This document shows, one piece after another, positions 42,510-51,823 of a DNA stretch of 64,000 bases. This DNA is from Flavobacterium laiguense (lineage in GTDB: Bacteria > Bacteroidota > Bacteroidia > Flavobacteriales > Flavobacteriaceae). The translations under genes were made by a program, and so were the position numbers. How positions within the stretch are numbered: position 1 is the first letter of the stretch; each line of letters begins with the position of its first letter. Location: NCBI RefSeq assembly GCF_003097655.1, contig NZ_QCZH01000008.1, positions 1 through 64,000 of the forward strand. Reading direction: 5' to 3'. The notes beneath the pieces are model-generated. The model was not told where the DNA came from. It was given only the letters and a program-made list of their open reading frames with translations, and made no database searches.

Positions 42510-43804
42510 TGATTCCAAAGATAGAAATAGCTACGACAGCCGAAATAAAATCGTTTCAGGAACAAAGATTAACGGAATTGTTATCCTATGTGAATGCCAA
42601 TTCACCTTTTTACAAGGCTCTTTTTGCTAAAAACAACATTGATATTGCCCGCATAAAAACATTGGAGGATTTGTCCTTGTTGCCTGTTACCACAAAAGAG
42701 GATTTACAAAAGCAGAATGATGATTTTCTATGTGTTCCAGTCCATAAAATTATTGATTATTCCACTACATCTGGTACTTTGGGAGATCCCGTTACTTTTG
42801 GGTTAACAGATAAAGATTTAGATCGATTGGCGTATAATGAAGCCATTTCGTTTGATTGTGCAGGAATAAAAGAAGGCGATGTGGTGCAATTGATGACTAC
42901 TATCGACCGTCGATTCATGGCGGGATTGGCTTATTTTTTAGGTCTCCGAAAAATGAAGGTCGGTGTTATTCGTGTGGGCGCTGGAATTCCTGAATTGCAA
43001 TGGGATTCAATCTTGAAATACAAACCAACCCATTTGATTACAGTTCCATCTTTTTTACTAAAAATGATTGAATATGCCGAAAATCACAATATAGACATCA
43101 ATAATTCTAGTGTAAAAGGCGCTATTTGTATTGGGGAATCTCTTAGAAATCAAGATTTCACTATGAATGTGCTGTCCAAAAAAATTACGGACAAATGGAA
43201 TATTAAATTGTTCTCTACCTATGCTTCTACTGAAATGAGTACGGCTTTTACTGAATGTGAACATGGAGTAGGAGGGCACCATCATCCCGAATTGATTATT
43301 GTGGAAGTATTGGATTCAACTAATAATCCCGTAAAAAATGGGGAATCGGGTGAACTGACCTTTACCACTTTAGGGATTGAAGCCATGCCTTTGGTTCGTT
43401 TTAAAACCGGGGATATTGTACAATTACAGACCGATCCTTGTTTGTGTGGTCGAAATACATTGCGTGTAGGTCCAGTGATTGGCAGAAAACAGCACATGAT
43501 AAAATACAAGGGAACCACTTTATACCCACCAGCGATGAATGATGTTTTGAATGATTTTGATGCTATCGAAAGTCATATCATCGAAATTTCAACCAATGAG
43601 TTAGGAACTGATGAAATCCTGATTAAAATAGCGGTTAAGCATCCAACAGCGGCCTTTCTACAGGAATTAAAAGACCATTTTCGTGCCAAATTGCGTGTAA
43701 CTCCCAGAATTGAATTTACTACGAACGAGGCTTTAAAACCTTTAATATTTAATCCGATGAGTAGAAAACCAATTCATTTTTTTGATAATAGAAAAAGCAT
43801 GTAA
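42509..43804 (+). CDS. PaaK-like AMP-forming acyl ligase (probable p-coumaroyl-ACP ligase)
   Basis: This 431-residue adenylate-forming enzyme is of the phenylacetate-CoA ligase family. The P-loop-like motif STTSGTLGDP is at 85-94, FSTYASTEMS is the substrate and ATP block, and FKTGDIVQLQ holds the Asp that binds ribose. The C-terminal domain is short, as in PaaK. Work in Chitinophaga showed that flexirubin starts with an ammonia-lyase and a ligase that loads p-coumarate on ACP; this gene is the candidate for that step. It is the last gene of the cluster. Confidence 0.85.
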   Translation: MIPKIEIATTAEIKSFQEQRLTELLSYVNANSPFYKALFAKNNIDIARIKTLEDLSLLPVTTKEDLQKQNDDFLCVPVHKIIDYSTTSGTLGDPVTFGLTDKDLDRLAYNEAISFDCAGIKEGDVVQLMTTIDRRFMAGLAYFLGLRKMKVGVIRVGAGIPELQWDSILKYKPTHLITVPSFLLKMIEYAENHNIDINNSSVKGAICIGESLRNQDFTMNVLSKKITDKWNIKLFSTYASTEMSTAFTECEHGVGGHHHPELIIVEVLDSTNNPVKNGESGELTFTTLGIEAMPLVRFKTGDIVQLQTDPCLCGRNTLRVGPVIGRKQHMIKYKGTTLYPPAMNDVLNDFDAIESHIIEISTNELGTDEILIKIAVKHPTAAFLQELKDHFRAKLRVTPRIEFTTNEALKPLIFNPMSRKPIHFFDNRKSM

Positions 43805-44195
43805 TAAGCTGACTTTGTGGAAGTGTGATTTTTTTTTGACACCGATTTTACCGATTTATACAAATTATACCATCTATATTTTCTAGATAGCCCAATAGTA
43901 AGTGGTATAATGCCGATATAGTATGAAAATAGTCCTCCCGAACCTTCGGGATTATTGGATTATATTGAATACATAATCGGCATTAATCTGTGGGAATTTG
44001 TGAAATCTGTGTCAAACCTATAATTATATTCACTCATGTATATGCTCTGTAATTTACACTTATAAAAAATTTTAGTTCCCAAAAATAATGTAACTTTAGA
44101 AACCGAAATTTTTTAAGGATGCTATTGTGACTATTATTATCTGAACCCTTTTTGTAGCAGTACCATTGGCATCCTCCAAATTTAAACTTTGACAA
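43805..44195. other. Intergenic region after the flexirubin cluster
   Basis: These 391 bases hold no gene. They contain a 182-bp inverted-repeat element (43835-44016) with nested palindromes, and an AT-rich stretch before the acyl-CoA dehydrogenase with a weak -7-like taacttta at 44091. Confidence 0.6.
43835..44016. mobile_element. MITE- or REP-like element with inverted ends
   Basis: The ends tttgacaccgatttta (43835-43850) and tgaaatctgtgtcaaa (44001-44016) are inverted copies with two or three mismatches. Inside are two nested inverted pairs, taatgccgat with atcggcatta, and cccgaac-cttcggg. No coding frame is present. It shares atctgtg motifs with the shorter element at 3447-3541. Confidence 0.6.
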
Positions 44196-45362
44196 ATGCT
44201 GCAAAACATACTATTAGAACGCAAGATTTATGCCACCGAAGAGCATAAAATGATGCAAGCAATGATTCAGGAATTCATTGCAAATGACATTGTGGATCAC
44301 TTAGAGGAATGGGAGAAAAATGGAATGGTATCCCGTGAAATATGGAGGAAGGCAGGGGATTTGGGGTTGTTGTGTTTGGACATGCCGGAAATGTATGGCG
44401 GGGGAGGATTGGATTTTACATTTAATTCTTTGCTTATTGAAGAGTTTGCCAAAAAGGGGATAACCGGTCCTGGTTTTTCGTTGCATTCGGATATTGTGGC
44501 CCCTTATTTATTGAAGTACGGAACCGAGTCACAAAAACAAAAGTATTTGCCGCTAATGGCATCAGGAGAAATTATTACGGCCATAGGAATGACAGAACCC
44601 AATTGCGGGAGTGATTTGAAAGCACTTCGTACAACGGCCGAAGACAAAGGAGATTATTATCTGGTGAATGGTCAAAAGACCTTTATAACCAATGGTTTTA
44701 TGTGTGATATGGCTATTGTGGCCGTAAAAACAGGCCACAATACCGATCAGGAAGGGGTTACGTTACTTATTTTAGAATCGACTATGGAAGGGTTCAGTAA
44801 AGGGGTTCCGCTCAAAAAAATTGGAATGAAATCTCAAGATACTGCCGAGCTGTTTTTCGATAATGTAAAAGTACCAAAGGAAAATAGACTTGGAGACGAA
44901 AAAGCAGGATTCAAAATTATGATGCAGGAATTGGCTAGGGAACGATTAACCGTTGGGATTATGGCAGTAGCCACGGCCGAAGGAGCCATCCAAAACACGA
45001 TTGCCTATACGATGGAGCGCACCGCTTTTGAAACACCTATAGCTGGATTTCAAAATACCCAATTTAAATTGGCAGAATGTACGACTCAAATGCAAATACA
45101 TCAGGCTTTTTTAGATCGTTGTATCGAATTATTAATTGACCATAAATTAACAACCGAAAGTGCTTCGATGATTAAATACTCGGCAACCGACATGTGCGGT
45201 AACGTCGTTGATGAATGTTTGCAATTATTTGGCGGGTATGGTTATATGTGGGATTACCCTATTGCCCATATGTATGCTGATAATCGTGTGGCGCGTATTT
45301 ATGCCGGAACGAATGAGATCATGAAAATACTCATTGCCCGTAAATTGTTTAAGGATTTATAG
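44196..45362 (+). CDS. Acyl-CoA dehydrogenase
   Basis: This 388-residue FAD enzyme should oxidise an acyl-CoA to the trans-2-enoyl-CoA. Family blocks are ITAIGMTEPNCGSDLKALRTTA, TFITNGFMCDMAIV, RERLTVGIMAVATAEGAI and the end IYAGTNEIMKILIARKLF. The YEGT glutamate used by short- and medium-chain enzymes is Ala here, so the base is probably elsewhere, as in long-chain and isovaleryl types. It stands alone between an intergenic element and a terminator. A link to the pigment cluster is possible but not supported by an operon. Confidence 0.9.
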   Translation: MLQNILLERKIYATEEHKMMQAMIQEFIANDIVDHLEEWEKNGMVSREIWRKAGDLGLLCLDMPEMYGGGGLDFTFNSLLIEEFAKKGITGPGFSLHSDIVAPYLLKYGTESQKQKYLPLMASGEIITAIGMTEPNCGSDLKALRTTAEDKGDYYLVNGQKTFITNGFMCDMAIVAVKTGHNTDQEGVTLLILESTMEGFSKGVPLKKIGMKSQDTAELFFDNVKVPKENRLGDEKAGFKIMMQELARERLTVGIMAVATAEGAIQNTIAYTMERTAFETPIAGFQNTQFKLAECTTQMQIHQAFLDRCIELLIDHKLTTESASMIKYSATDMCGNVVDECLQLFGGYGYMWDYPIAHMYADNRVARIYAGTNEIMKILIARKLFKDL

Positions 45363-45428
45363 GGATTCGTTGAGTATAACATTGTCATGGTGCAGCCCAA
45401 TTATCTTGATAGGGAATTGTAATGGAGC

Positions 45429-45460
45429 AAAAAAGCAACTCGGTTTGGAGTTGCTTTTTT
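45429..45460. terminator. Bidirectional hairpin terminator
   Basis: The perfect 13-bp arms aaaaaagcaactc and gagttgctttttt enclose a 6-base loop. The hairpin separates the convergent acyl-CoA dehydrogenase and lipoprotein genes. Confidence 0.85.
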
Positions 45461-45481
45461 GGTTTTAGAAATATAAAGTTC

Positions 45482-46666
45482 TTATTTTCTAAACTGATTG
45501 CGAGTAATAACTGCGTTGATTTTGGCTTTCAAATCTTCGCCGGTATCATAAACCATTTGCTCGCTAGTAGGAAAGGGAACAACTCTCTTGTCGAAATAGG
45601 CATAATAATTAGCATCGGCAGCACGACGATCTCCTTTGTAGGTCGAATAAATATTTTCAAAAACAAACTCACTTGCTATTGGAAAAGATTCTATTGATTG
45701 GTTGGTTTTATTATCGATGTAATCCACTTTTGCAGTGATTTGGCACGATTTGAATTGTCTAATCTCATAGATATTTACCGATGCATTCACGAGATTATCG
45801 ATCATTACGGGTTTTCCTTGTCTGTCCAAAACCACTCTCCCGTTAGCATCTAGTTGTTTTTTTTGTCCGTCAACGATTTGACGCTCTTTTATAAATTCTC
45901 TTTCTTTTATTTGTTCAGGCGATATAAAGATCGATCTGAAGTTGATCAGCATTCCGTAATCATAGTTGGTTCCTTTTTGTTTGGCACTATGGTAAACCGT
46001 CCATTTATCATTCAGTTTATAGCTTTTGAAATCCAACAAATCGTTTTGAAGTTGTGTCGGAATAACCATGTTGGTTTCGTTTTGGGTATAAACGATCACA
46101 AAATCGGTTCCTTTAAACTGAGCTTCATCCATAATTTTCGCAACATCCTTATAATTGGGATTTATTTTATCCAAATAAGCTAAATCATCATAAACCCTGC
46201 GGTAGTTCATTTTGTTTTTGGTCAGCATCAAGGCTTTTGCGTTGGCATACAGGTAATTGGATAGATTGTTTTTACTGCTGATGATTCCGTCATTATAATT
46301 ATCGAAAGGAAAAATAGCATTTCGTCCTTCATTGATCAATTTTAGCGGAAGCAAAGGTTTGATTTTTTCTTGACGATCATTTAATGCCAAATAGGTATTG
46401 TATATTTTCTCCAAATTATTTGGATTGTTTTCTTTGCTTAAAAAGCCAATGGTGTTTAAATCTCGTTCTTTGGCTTTGGCGAAAGCCTCTTCGAGTAAAT
46501 AGATATAATCTTGTTTTCCTTTTTTGTCTTTATTGGTGCGTAAATTGGAAACGGCAATATCAATTGCGGCATCATAATTTCCAGAAGCCAGGTTGTTTTG
46601 GGTTTGTTTTACTCCACAAGAGCTAAGCAGAATAAAGAATGCAATTATAAAAGTAATTTTTTTCAT
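45482..46666 (-). CDS. Lipoprotein with helical repeats, unknown function
   Basis: This 394-residue lipoprotein has a signal and lipobox FILLSSC (residues about 11-17). The N-terminal half is helical and TPR-like (LASGNYDAAIDIAVSNLRTNKDK, IYNTYLALNDRQEKI). The C-terminal half is beta-rich (DFVIVYTQNETNMVIPTQLQNDLLDF, QITAKVDYIDNKT, FVFENIYSTYKGDRRAADANYYAYFDKRVVPFP). I recall similar uncharacterised lipoproteins in Flavobacterium but no function. It is transcribed alone on the minus strand. Confidence 0.7.
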   Translation of the reverse strand: MKKITFIIAFFILLSSCGVKQTQNNLASGNYDAAIDIAVSNLRTNKDKKGKQDYIYLLEEAFAKAKERDLNTIGFLSKENNPNNLEKIYNTYLALNDRQEKIKPLLPLKLINEGRNAIFPFDNYNDGIISSKNNLSNYLYANAKALMLTKNKMNYRRVYDDLAYLDKINPNYKDVAKIMDEAQFKGTDFVIVYTQNETNMVIPTQLQNDLLDFKSYKLNDKWTVYHSAKQKGTNYDYGMLINFRSIFISPEQIKEREFIKERQIVDGQKKQLDANGRVVLDRQGKPVMIDNLVNASVNIYEIRQFKSCQITAKVDYIDNKTNQSIESFPIASEFVFENIYSTYKGDRRAADANYYAYFDKRVVPFPTSEQMVYDTGEDLKAKINAVITRNQFRK

Positions 46667-46764
46667 GTTTTGGGGGCAATGAATTATATCGATTTTAAGC
46701 TAAAAAATATTTTTACAAACTTACTATTCCTTTAGAGTATTATGCTTAAAATTTTTCATAAAAA

Positions 46765-46790
46765 AACCGACAACTGTAAAATTGTCGGTT
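46765..46790 (-). terminator. Terminator of the fumarylacetoacetase gene
   Basis: The arms aaccgacaa (46765-46773) and ttgtcggtt (46782-46790) pair perfectly. On the minus strand they are followed by a run of T. Confidence 0.75.
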
Positions 46791-46887
46791 TGTATAAGAG
46801 TTTTTGTCGTTATTCAGTGATTGTTGAATAGCTTCAAGTATTATACAGCTAGCAGCTAATTACTCTTCACTAATCACTAATTCTAAA

Positions 46888-48171
46888 TTATTGTCTTACA
46901 TAAGGAGGGAGTAACTTGCTAGAGCATTCTCCAAACCCAATGCGAACTTGCCCGTTCTCGCTGTACCCTTTAATAATTACGGTATCGCCATCATTTATAA
47001 ATTTACGTTCAGTACCGTCATTTAATGTGATAGGGTTTTTTCCTCCCCAAGTCAATTCTAGCATTGATCCGAAGCTGTCTGGAGTCGATCCTGAAAGTGT
47101 TCCAGAACCCATCATGTCTCCCGAGTTTACACGACAACCGTTTGAGGTATGGTGTGCTAGTTGTTGGCTCATGGTCCAATACATGTATTTAAAGTTGGTT
47201 CTAGAAACAACAGTTGGTTCTGCGTTTTCTGGAGCGATTGCCACTTCAAGATTAATATCGAAAGAGTGTTTTCCTTTTTGTTGTAAATAAGGGAAAGGTG
47301 TTGGTTCTTGTTTAGGTCCTTTGGTTCTAAAAGGTTCTAAAGCGTCCATAGTAACTATCCAGGGTGAAATTGATGAACCAAAGTTTTTGGCCAAAAATGG
47401 TCCTAGTGGTACATATTCCCATTTTTGAATATCACGGGCGCTCCAGTCATTTAATAAAACCATCCCGAAAATATAATCTTCGGTTTCACTAATTGGAATG
47501 GTTTCTCCCATAATATTGCAATCGGTAGTGATAAATGCAGTTTCTAGTTCAAAATCTACTAATCGTGAAGGTCCAAAAACAGGAGTCGTCTCGCCATTTG
47601 GCAAGGTTTGTCCCATTGGTCTGTGTACCGGAATTCCAGACGGAATAATAGTAGAACTTCTTCCGTGGTATCCTACCGGAATGTGTAACCAGTTGGGTAA
47701 TAAAGCATTTTCGGGATCACGGAACATTTTTCCAGTATTGGTAGCGTGTTCTTTGCTAGAGAAGAAATCAGTATAATCACCAATTAATACAGGAAGTTGC
47801 ATTTCGACATCTTCCATTTTAAAAATTACTATTTCTCTATGTTTGGTATTGTCTCTTAATTCGGGATTCACTTCGTTAAAAAGATCAGCTATTCTATTTC
47901 GTACCAATCTCCATGTTTTTTGACCATCGGATATAAAATCGTTCAAAGTGTCTTGCATGAACATATCGTCCGTCAATTCTATCCCTTCAAAGTAGTTTAG
48001 CTGCTGTAAAGCTCCTAAATCGATTGCGAAGTCACCAATTCTTGTTCCTACGGTAACTATGTTTTCTTTTGTTAAAAAAACACCAAAAGGTATATTCTGA
48101 ATAGGGAAGTCACTGTTTGTTAGTACTTCTAACCATGATTTTCTACTGGGATCGTTGGCTGTTATTGGCAT
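46888..48171 (-). CDS. fahA: Fumarylacetoacetase
   Basis: This 427-residue enzyme cleaves fumarylacetoacetate to fumarate and acetoacetate, the last step of tyrosine breakdown through homogentisate. An N-terminal SH3-like domain (about 20-120) is followed by the catalytic FAH domain with FSSKEHATNTGKMFRDP, PVGYHGRSST, the metal-site block FELETAFIT and DWSARDIQKWEYVPLGPF. Length is normal. It has a well-formed divergent promoter facing glyA. Other homogentisate pathway genes are not in the window. Confidence 0.95.
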   Translation of the reverse strand: MPITANDPSRKSWLEVLTNSDFPIQNIPFGVFLTKENIVTVGTRIGDFAIDLGALQQLNYFEGIELTDDMFMQDTLNDFISDGQKTWRLVRNRIADLFNEVNPELRDNTKHREIVIFKMEDVEMQLPVLIGDYTDFFSSKEHATNTGKMFRDPENALLPNWLHIPVGYHGRSSTIIPSGIPVHRPMGQTLPNGETTPVFGPSRLVDFELETAFITTDCNIMGETIPISETEDYIFGMVLLNDWSARDIQKWEYVPLGPFLAKNFGSSISPWIVTMDALEPFRTKGPKQEPTPFPYLQQKGKHSFDINLEVAIAPENAEPTVVSRTNFKYMYWTMSQQLAHHTSNGCRVNSGDMMGSGTLSGSTPDSFGSMLELTWGGKNPITLNDGTERKFINDGDTVIIKGYSENGQVRIGFGECSSKLLPPYVRQ

Positions 48172-48205
48172 AATAATGTTAATTATTTTGTTGAAAATTA
48201 CTCGT

Positions 48206-48236
48206 CAAATATATTATAATCTAACTGTTAAACAAA
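48206..48236 (-). promoter_or_regulatory. Canonical Bacteroidota promoter of the fumarylacetoacetase gene
   Basis: On the minus strand a -33 TTTG (48233-48236) and a -7 TATATTTG (48206-48213) are separated by 19 bases. This is the best promoter match in the window. Confidence 0.7.
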
Positions 48237-48246
48237 CGTTTTTTTG

Positions 48247-48254
48247 TATTTTTG
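48247..48254 (+). promoter_or_regulatory. -7 box of glyA
   Basis: TATTTTTG matches TAnnTTTG 25 bases before the glyA ATG. The -33 region (actg at 48224) is weak. Confidence 0.5.
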
Positions 48255-48279
48255 CGCCAAATTAACTAAAATCAAAGAA

Positions 48280-49554
48280 ATGCAACGCGACGAACAAATT
48301 TTTGACCTCATTCTTGAAGAACAAGACAGACAAATACACGGACTAGAACTTATTGCTTCTGAAAACTTTGTAAGTGACGAAGTGATGGAAGCAGCTGGAT
48401 CTGTTTTAACCAATAAATATGCCGAGGGATACCCTGGTAAAAGATACTACGGCGGATGCGAAGTAGTAGATATAGTAGAACAAATTGCAATAGACAGAGC
48501 CAAAGAATTATTTGGAGCTGAATACGCAAATGTGCAACCACACTCAGGTTCACAAGCCAATACAGCAGTGTTTTTTGCTTGTTTGAAACCAGGTGATAAA
48601 ATATTAGGTTTCGATTTATCACATGGAGGACACTTGACTCACGGTTCACCAGTAAACTTTTCTGGACGTTTGTACAGCCCGGTTTTTTACGGTGTAGATC
48701 AAGAAACAGGACGTTTGAACTACGATAAAATTCAAGAAATTGCAACAAGAGAGCAACCAAAATTAATCATCGCAGGTGCTTCGGCTTATTCCCGTGATAT
48801 GGATTTTGAGCGTTTTAGAGTAATTGCTGATAGCGTTGGGGCTATTTTAATGGCAGATATTTCTCATCCTGCTGGGCTTATCGCCAAAGGTTTGATGAAT
48901 GACCCAATTCCCCATTGTCATATTGTAACAACAACTACTCACAAAACATTACGTGGTCCTCGTGGTGGTTTGATCATGATGGGTAAAGATTTTGAAAATC
49001 CTTGGGGATTAACTACACCAAAAGGAGAAATCAGAATGATGTCTTCATTATTAGATCTTGCTGTTTTCCCTGGAAATCAAGGTGGGCCATTAATGCACAT
49101 TATTGCTGCCAAAGCGGTTGCTTTTGGAGAAGCATTGAAAGATGAATTTTTCACTTACGCGATGCAATTGCAAAAGAACGCTAATGCAATGGCAGATGCT
49201 TTTGTAAAAAGAGGATACAACATTATTTCTGGAGGAACAGACAATCACATGATGTTGATTGACCTTAGAAATAAAGGAATTTCAGGTAAAGAGGCAGAAA
49301 ATGCTTTAGTAAAAGCTGAAATCACCGTAAATAAAAATATGGTTCCATTTGATGATAAATCACCATTTGTAACTTCAGGTATCCGTGTTGGAACTCCAGC
49401 AATCACCACTCGTGGTCTTGTTGAAGAAGATATGGAAACGATTGTAGCTATGATTGATAAGGTTTTAATGAACCATACCGATGAAGATATTATCGAAGAA
49501 GTAGCCAATGAAGTAAACGAAATGATGAGCGAAAGAGCAATCTTTGTTTACTAA
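48280..49554 (+). CDS. glyA: Serine hydroxymethyltransferase
   Basis: This 424-residue PLP enzyme converts serine and tetrahydrofolate to glycine and 5,10-methylene-THF. I start it at the ATG at 48280 ([11 protein letters not shown]), since the upstream frame begins with a TTG inside the promoter. Family motifs are [13 protein letters not shown] (about 23-35), [11 protein letters not shown] (51-61), and the PLP lysine K222 in [14 protein letters not shown]. It is transcribed alone and divergently from the fumarylacetoacetase gene. Confidence 0.97.
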   Translation: MQRDEQIFDLILEEQDRQIHGLELIASENFVSDEVMEAAGSVLTNKYAEGYPGKRYYGGCEVVDIVEQIAIDRAKELFGAEYANVQPHSGSQANTAVFFACLKPGDKILGFDLSHGGHLTHGSPVNFSGRLYSPVFYGVDQETGRLNYDKIQEIATREQPKLIIAGASAYSRDMDFERFRVIADSVGAILMADISHPAGLIAKGLMNDPIPHCHIVTTTTHKTLRGPRGGLIMMGKDFENPWGLTTPKGEIRMMSSLLDLAVFPGNQGGPLMHIIAAKAVAFGEALKDEFFTYAMQLQKNANAMADAFVKRGYNIISGGTDNHMMLIDLRNKGISGKEAENALVKAEITVNKNMVPFDDKSPFVTSGIRVGTPAITTRGLVEEDMETIVAMIDKVLMNHTDEDIIEEVANEVNEMMSERAIFVY

Positions 49555-49571
49555 ATTTTTGTTTAAAGTTT

Positions 49572-49650
49572 AAAGAGTTTAAAGTTTAAGGTTTTGTATT
49601 ATGCAAAAGTTCGAACTTTAAACTCTTTTCGTTTTTAAGAAAACCTTAAA
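49572..49650 (+). terminator. Interleaved inverted repeats after glyA
   Basis: Arm A (aaagagtttaaagtt, 49572-49586) pairs with 49614-49628, and arm B (tttaaggtttt, 49585-49595) pairs with 49640-49650. Both are perfect. The A hairpin is followed by T-rich sequence and may end glyA. The order A-B-A'-B' could give a pseudoknot-like or switching structure. Confidence 0.55.
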
Positions 49651-49715
49651 CTTTTTCTATTTAATAACAAGATTCTGCAATCTAAAATCTATATTCTAAA
49701 ATCTAAAATCTTTCC

Positions 49716-50309
49716 ATGTCAGTACTAAGATTAAAATTGCCAACCGATCCTAGATGGGTAAATATTGTAGAAAAAAACATCGAAGAGATTCTAACGGATC
49801 ATGCTTGGTGCGAGCAAAAAGCAGCTACTAACGCCATAACCATAATTACCAATAATTCCGAACATCAAGATTTAGTAAAGGATTTATTGGCTTTGGCCAA
49901 AGAAGAAATCGACCATTTTGAACAAGTACATAACATCATCATCAAGCGTGGATTGAAATTGGGTCGTGAGCGCAAAGACGATTATGTAAATGAATTGTAT
50001 TTGTACATGAAAAAAAGCGGGGATAGAAGCAGAGTTTCTAGTTTGGTGGAACGTTTGTTGTTTTCGGCTATGATTGAAGCCAGAAGCTGTGAGCGTTTTA
50101 AAGTACTTTCTGAAAACATTAAAGACGAAGAGTTATCTGTTTTCTATAGAGATTTAATGGAAAGCGAGGCGGGTCATTACACTACATTTATAACCTATGC
50201 TCGAAAATACGGCGTTGGAATCGATGTCGAAAAACGCTGGAGAGAATGGCTGGAGTTCGAAGAATCTGTTATTGCCAATTACGGTAAAGGCGAAACAATT
50301 CATGGATAG
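49716..50309 (+). CDS. miaE: tRNA-(ms2io6A)-hydroxylase MiaE
   Basis: This 197-residue ferritin-like di-iron protein hydroxylates the isopentenyl side chain of the modified A37 in tRNA. The ligand-bearing helices read AKEEIDHFEQVHNII, SAMIEARSCERFKVL and MESEAGHYTTFI, giving the usual Glu and ExxH pattern. Length and the start MSVLRLKLPTDPRWVNIVE fit the family. A ctaaaat repeat tract precedes the start. It stands between glyA and a GNAT gene. Confidence 0.93.
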   Translation: MSVLRLKLPTDPRWVNIVEKNIEEILTDHAWCEQKAATNAITIITNNSEHQDLVKDLLALAKEEIDHFEQVHNIIIKRGLKLGRERKDDYVNELYLYMKKSGDRSRVSSLVERLLFSAMIEARSCERFKVLSENIKDEELSVFYRDLMESEAGHYTTFITYARKYGVGIDVEKRWREWLEFEESVIANYGKGETIHG

Positions 50310-50420
50310 TTTTTAAGAGCTCAGAGATTCGTTTTGTCATTGAAATAAACGGAACAACCATATCTTTCAATCACTATTTTCTTTATTCTTTACTCTTTTT
50401 TCTAATTTCTAACTTCTAAA

Positions 50421-50918
50421 ATGATCACAATAGTTTCCGCTACAGCAAACGATTACCAAACAATTCGCGATATTGCACATCAAACTTGGCCTATTGCCTA
50501 TGGAGAAATCCTTCCAAAAGTGCAATTGGATTATATGCTGGGAGCCTTTTATAATGATGAAGCCTTAAAGGATAGTGTTGTCAATATAGGACACCGCTTT
50601 GTATTAGCCAAAGAAGGAGAACTTACTTTGGGTTTTGCGTCTTATGAACATCATTACAATCAAAAGCCGCAAACCAAAATTCATAAAATTTATATTTTGC
50701 CAGAAATACAAGGTAAAGGAATTGGAAAAACAGTAATTGATTTCATCGAAAATTTGGCCAAAGAAAATCATTCGACCACACTTACCTTAAATGTAAATCG
50801 ATCCAATAAAGCATTGCATTTCTATCAAAAATTAGGTTTCCAAATTGTAGGCGAAGTTGATATCGAATTAGATCATGGCTACCTGATGGAAGATTATGTG
50901 ATGGAGAAACCTTTTTAA
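50421..50918 (+). CDS. GNAT family N-acetyltransferase
   Basis: This 165-residue GNAT protein has the acetyl-CoA loop PEIQGKGIGKTVIDFIENLA (about 94-113). LTLNVNRSNKALHFYQKLGFQ is the usual C-terminal block. The substrate is unknown; similar proteins acetylate small amines or protein N-termini. A strong terminator follows. Confidence 0.88.
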   Translation: MITIVSATANDYQTIRDIAHQTWPIAYGEILPKVQLDYMLGAFYNDEALKDSVVNIGHRFVLAKEGELTLGFASYEHHYNQKPQTKIHKIYILPEIQGKGIGKTVIDFIENLAKENHSTTLTLNVNRSNKALHFYQKLGFQIVGEVDIELDHGYLMEDYVMEKPF

Positions 50919-50942
50919 TAACCTTTTTAATACACACTGAAG

Positions 50943-50969
50943 CCGAAGCACATAGTCTTCGGTTTTTTT
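50943..50969 (+). terminator. Terminator after the GNAT gene
   Basis: A ccgaag/cttcgg stem with an 8-base loop is followed by seven T. Confidence 0.8.
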
Positions 50970-51144
50970 GTGCAGTTTTGTTTTGAAATTGGGAATTAAA
51001 ATTTTTAAGTAAACGATCTATTTTTTTAAATTTATTTATTGTAATGTATTGAATTACAGAAAAATAAGCGTATTTAATGCACTGTTTAAGATAGCGTTTT
51101 ATTTGCTCTACACAAAAAAATAACCACTTAAAAAATTAGAACAC

Positions 51145-51606
51145 ATGCAAACATCACACATTTATCCAGGAGCGTACCCGCTAAATGCTTACATAACAAT
51201 CAAAGGATGTAGCGAAGCTATTGAATTTTACAAAAAAGCATTTGGCGCTACAGAAAGAGGCCGATTATTGATACCAAATGGACTAATCGGTCACGCAGAA
51301 ATACTAATTGAAGGGTCTTTATTGATGATGGCGGACGAAAATATAGAATGGGGGAACAAAAGCCCTGAAACCATTGGTGGGAACCCAATGACTTTTGGAT
51401 TGTATGTTGAAGATGTAGATGCAGTTTTTCAGAAAGCTCTTGATGCAGGTGGAACTGTAGTAATGGCAATCGAGGATATGTTTTATGGAGACCGTGTGGG
51501 GAAGGTAATGGATCCATTTGGCTATAAGTGGATGATAACAACCCACAAAGAAGATATGAGTTTTGAGGAAATGCAAAAAAGATTTGACAAAATGTTATGT
51601 GAATAA
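51145..51606 (+). CDS. VOC family protein (glyoxalase/PhnB-like)
   Basis: This 153-residue protein has two beta-alpha-beta-beta-beta halves typical of the vicinal oxygen chelate fold. Blocks are YITIKGCSEAIEFYKKAFGATERGRL, GHAEILIEGSLLMMADE and GDRVGKVMDPFGYKWMITTHKEDMSFEEMQKR. The last block and the length match PhnB-like (YdhR/3-dmu-9) members. The function is unknown. It stands alone. Confidence 0.87.
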   Translation: MQTSHIYPGAYPLNAYITIKGCSEAIEFYKKAFGATERGRLLIPNGLIGHAEILIEGSLLMMADENIEWGNKSPETIGGNPMTFGLYVEDVDAVFQKALDAGGTVVMAIEDMFYGDRVGKVMDPFGYKWMITTHKEDMSFEEMQKRFDKMLCE

Positions 51607-51823
51607 AAAACTTGGGATAAGAAATCGACTAACTTACCTGAGAATACAATCAAACCCCATTAATTCTACTTAGATAATACCATCTTTAAAATTAGTCAAA
51701 ATATAAATAAATTTTGTATTCTAAAGTGTTAAATAATAATGTGTAAGCAGCTTAAATTCATAACTTTACTAAGAATAGTATGATATTGAGTAATCGTTGT
51801 TAATGCCCTAAAAATATAACATT

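Noticed and set aside
5186-44016. CRISPR array from the repeated intergenic motifs
   Set aside because: Repeats are irregular, far apart and inverted, and no cas genes are present.
46888-48171. Fumarylacetoacetase as part of the pigment pathway through tyrosine
   Set aside because: It is divergent from glyA with its own promoter, lies 3 kb beyond the cluster, and belongs to homogentisate breakdown rather than p-coumarate synthesis.
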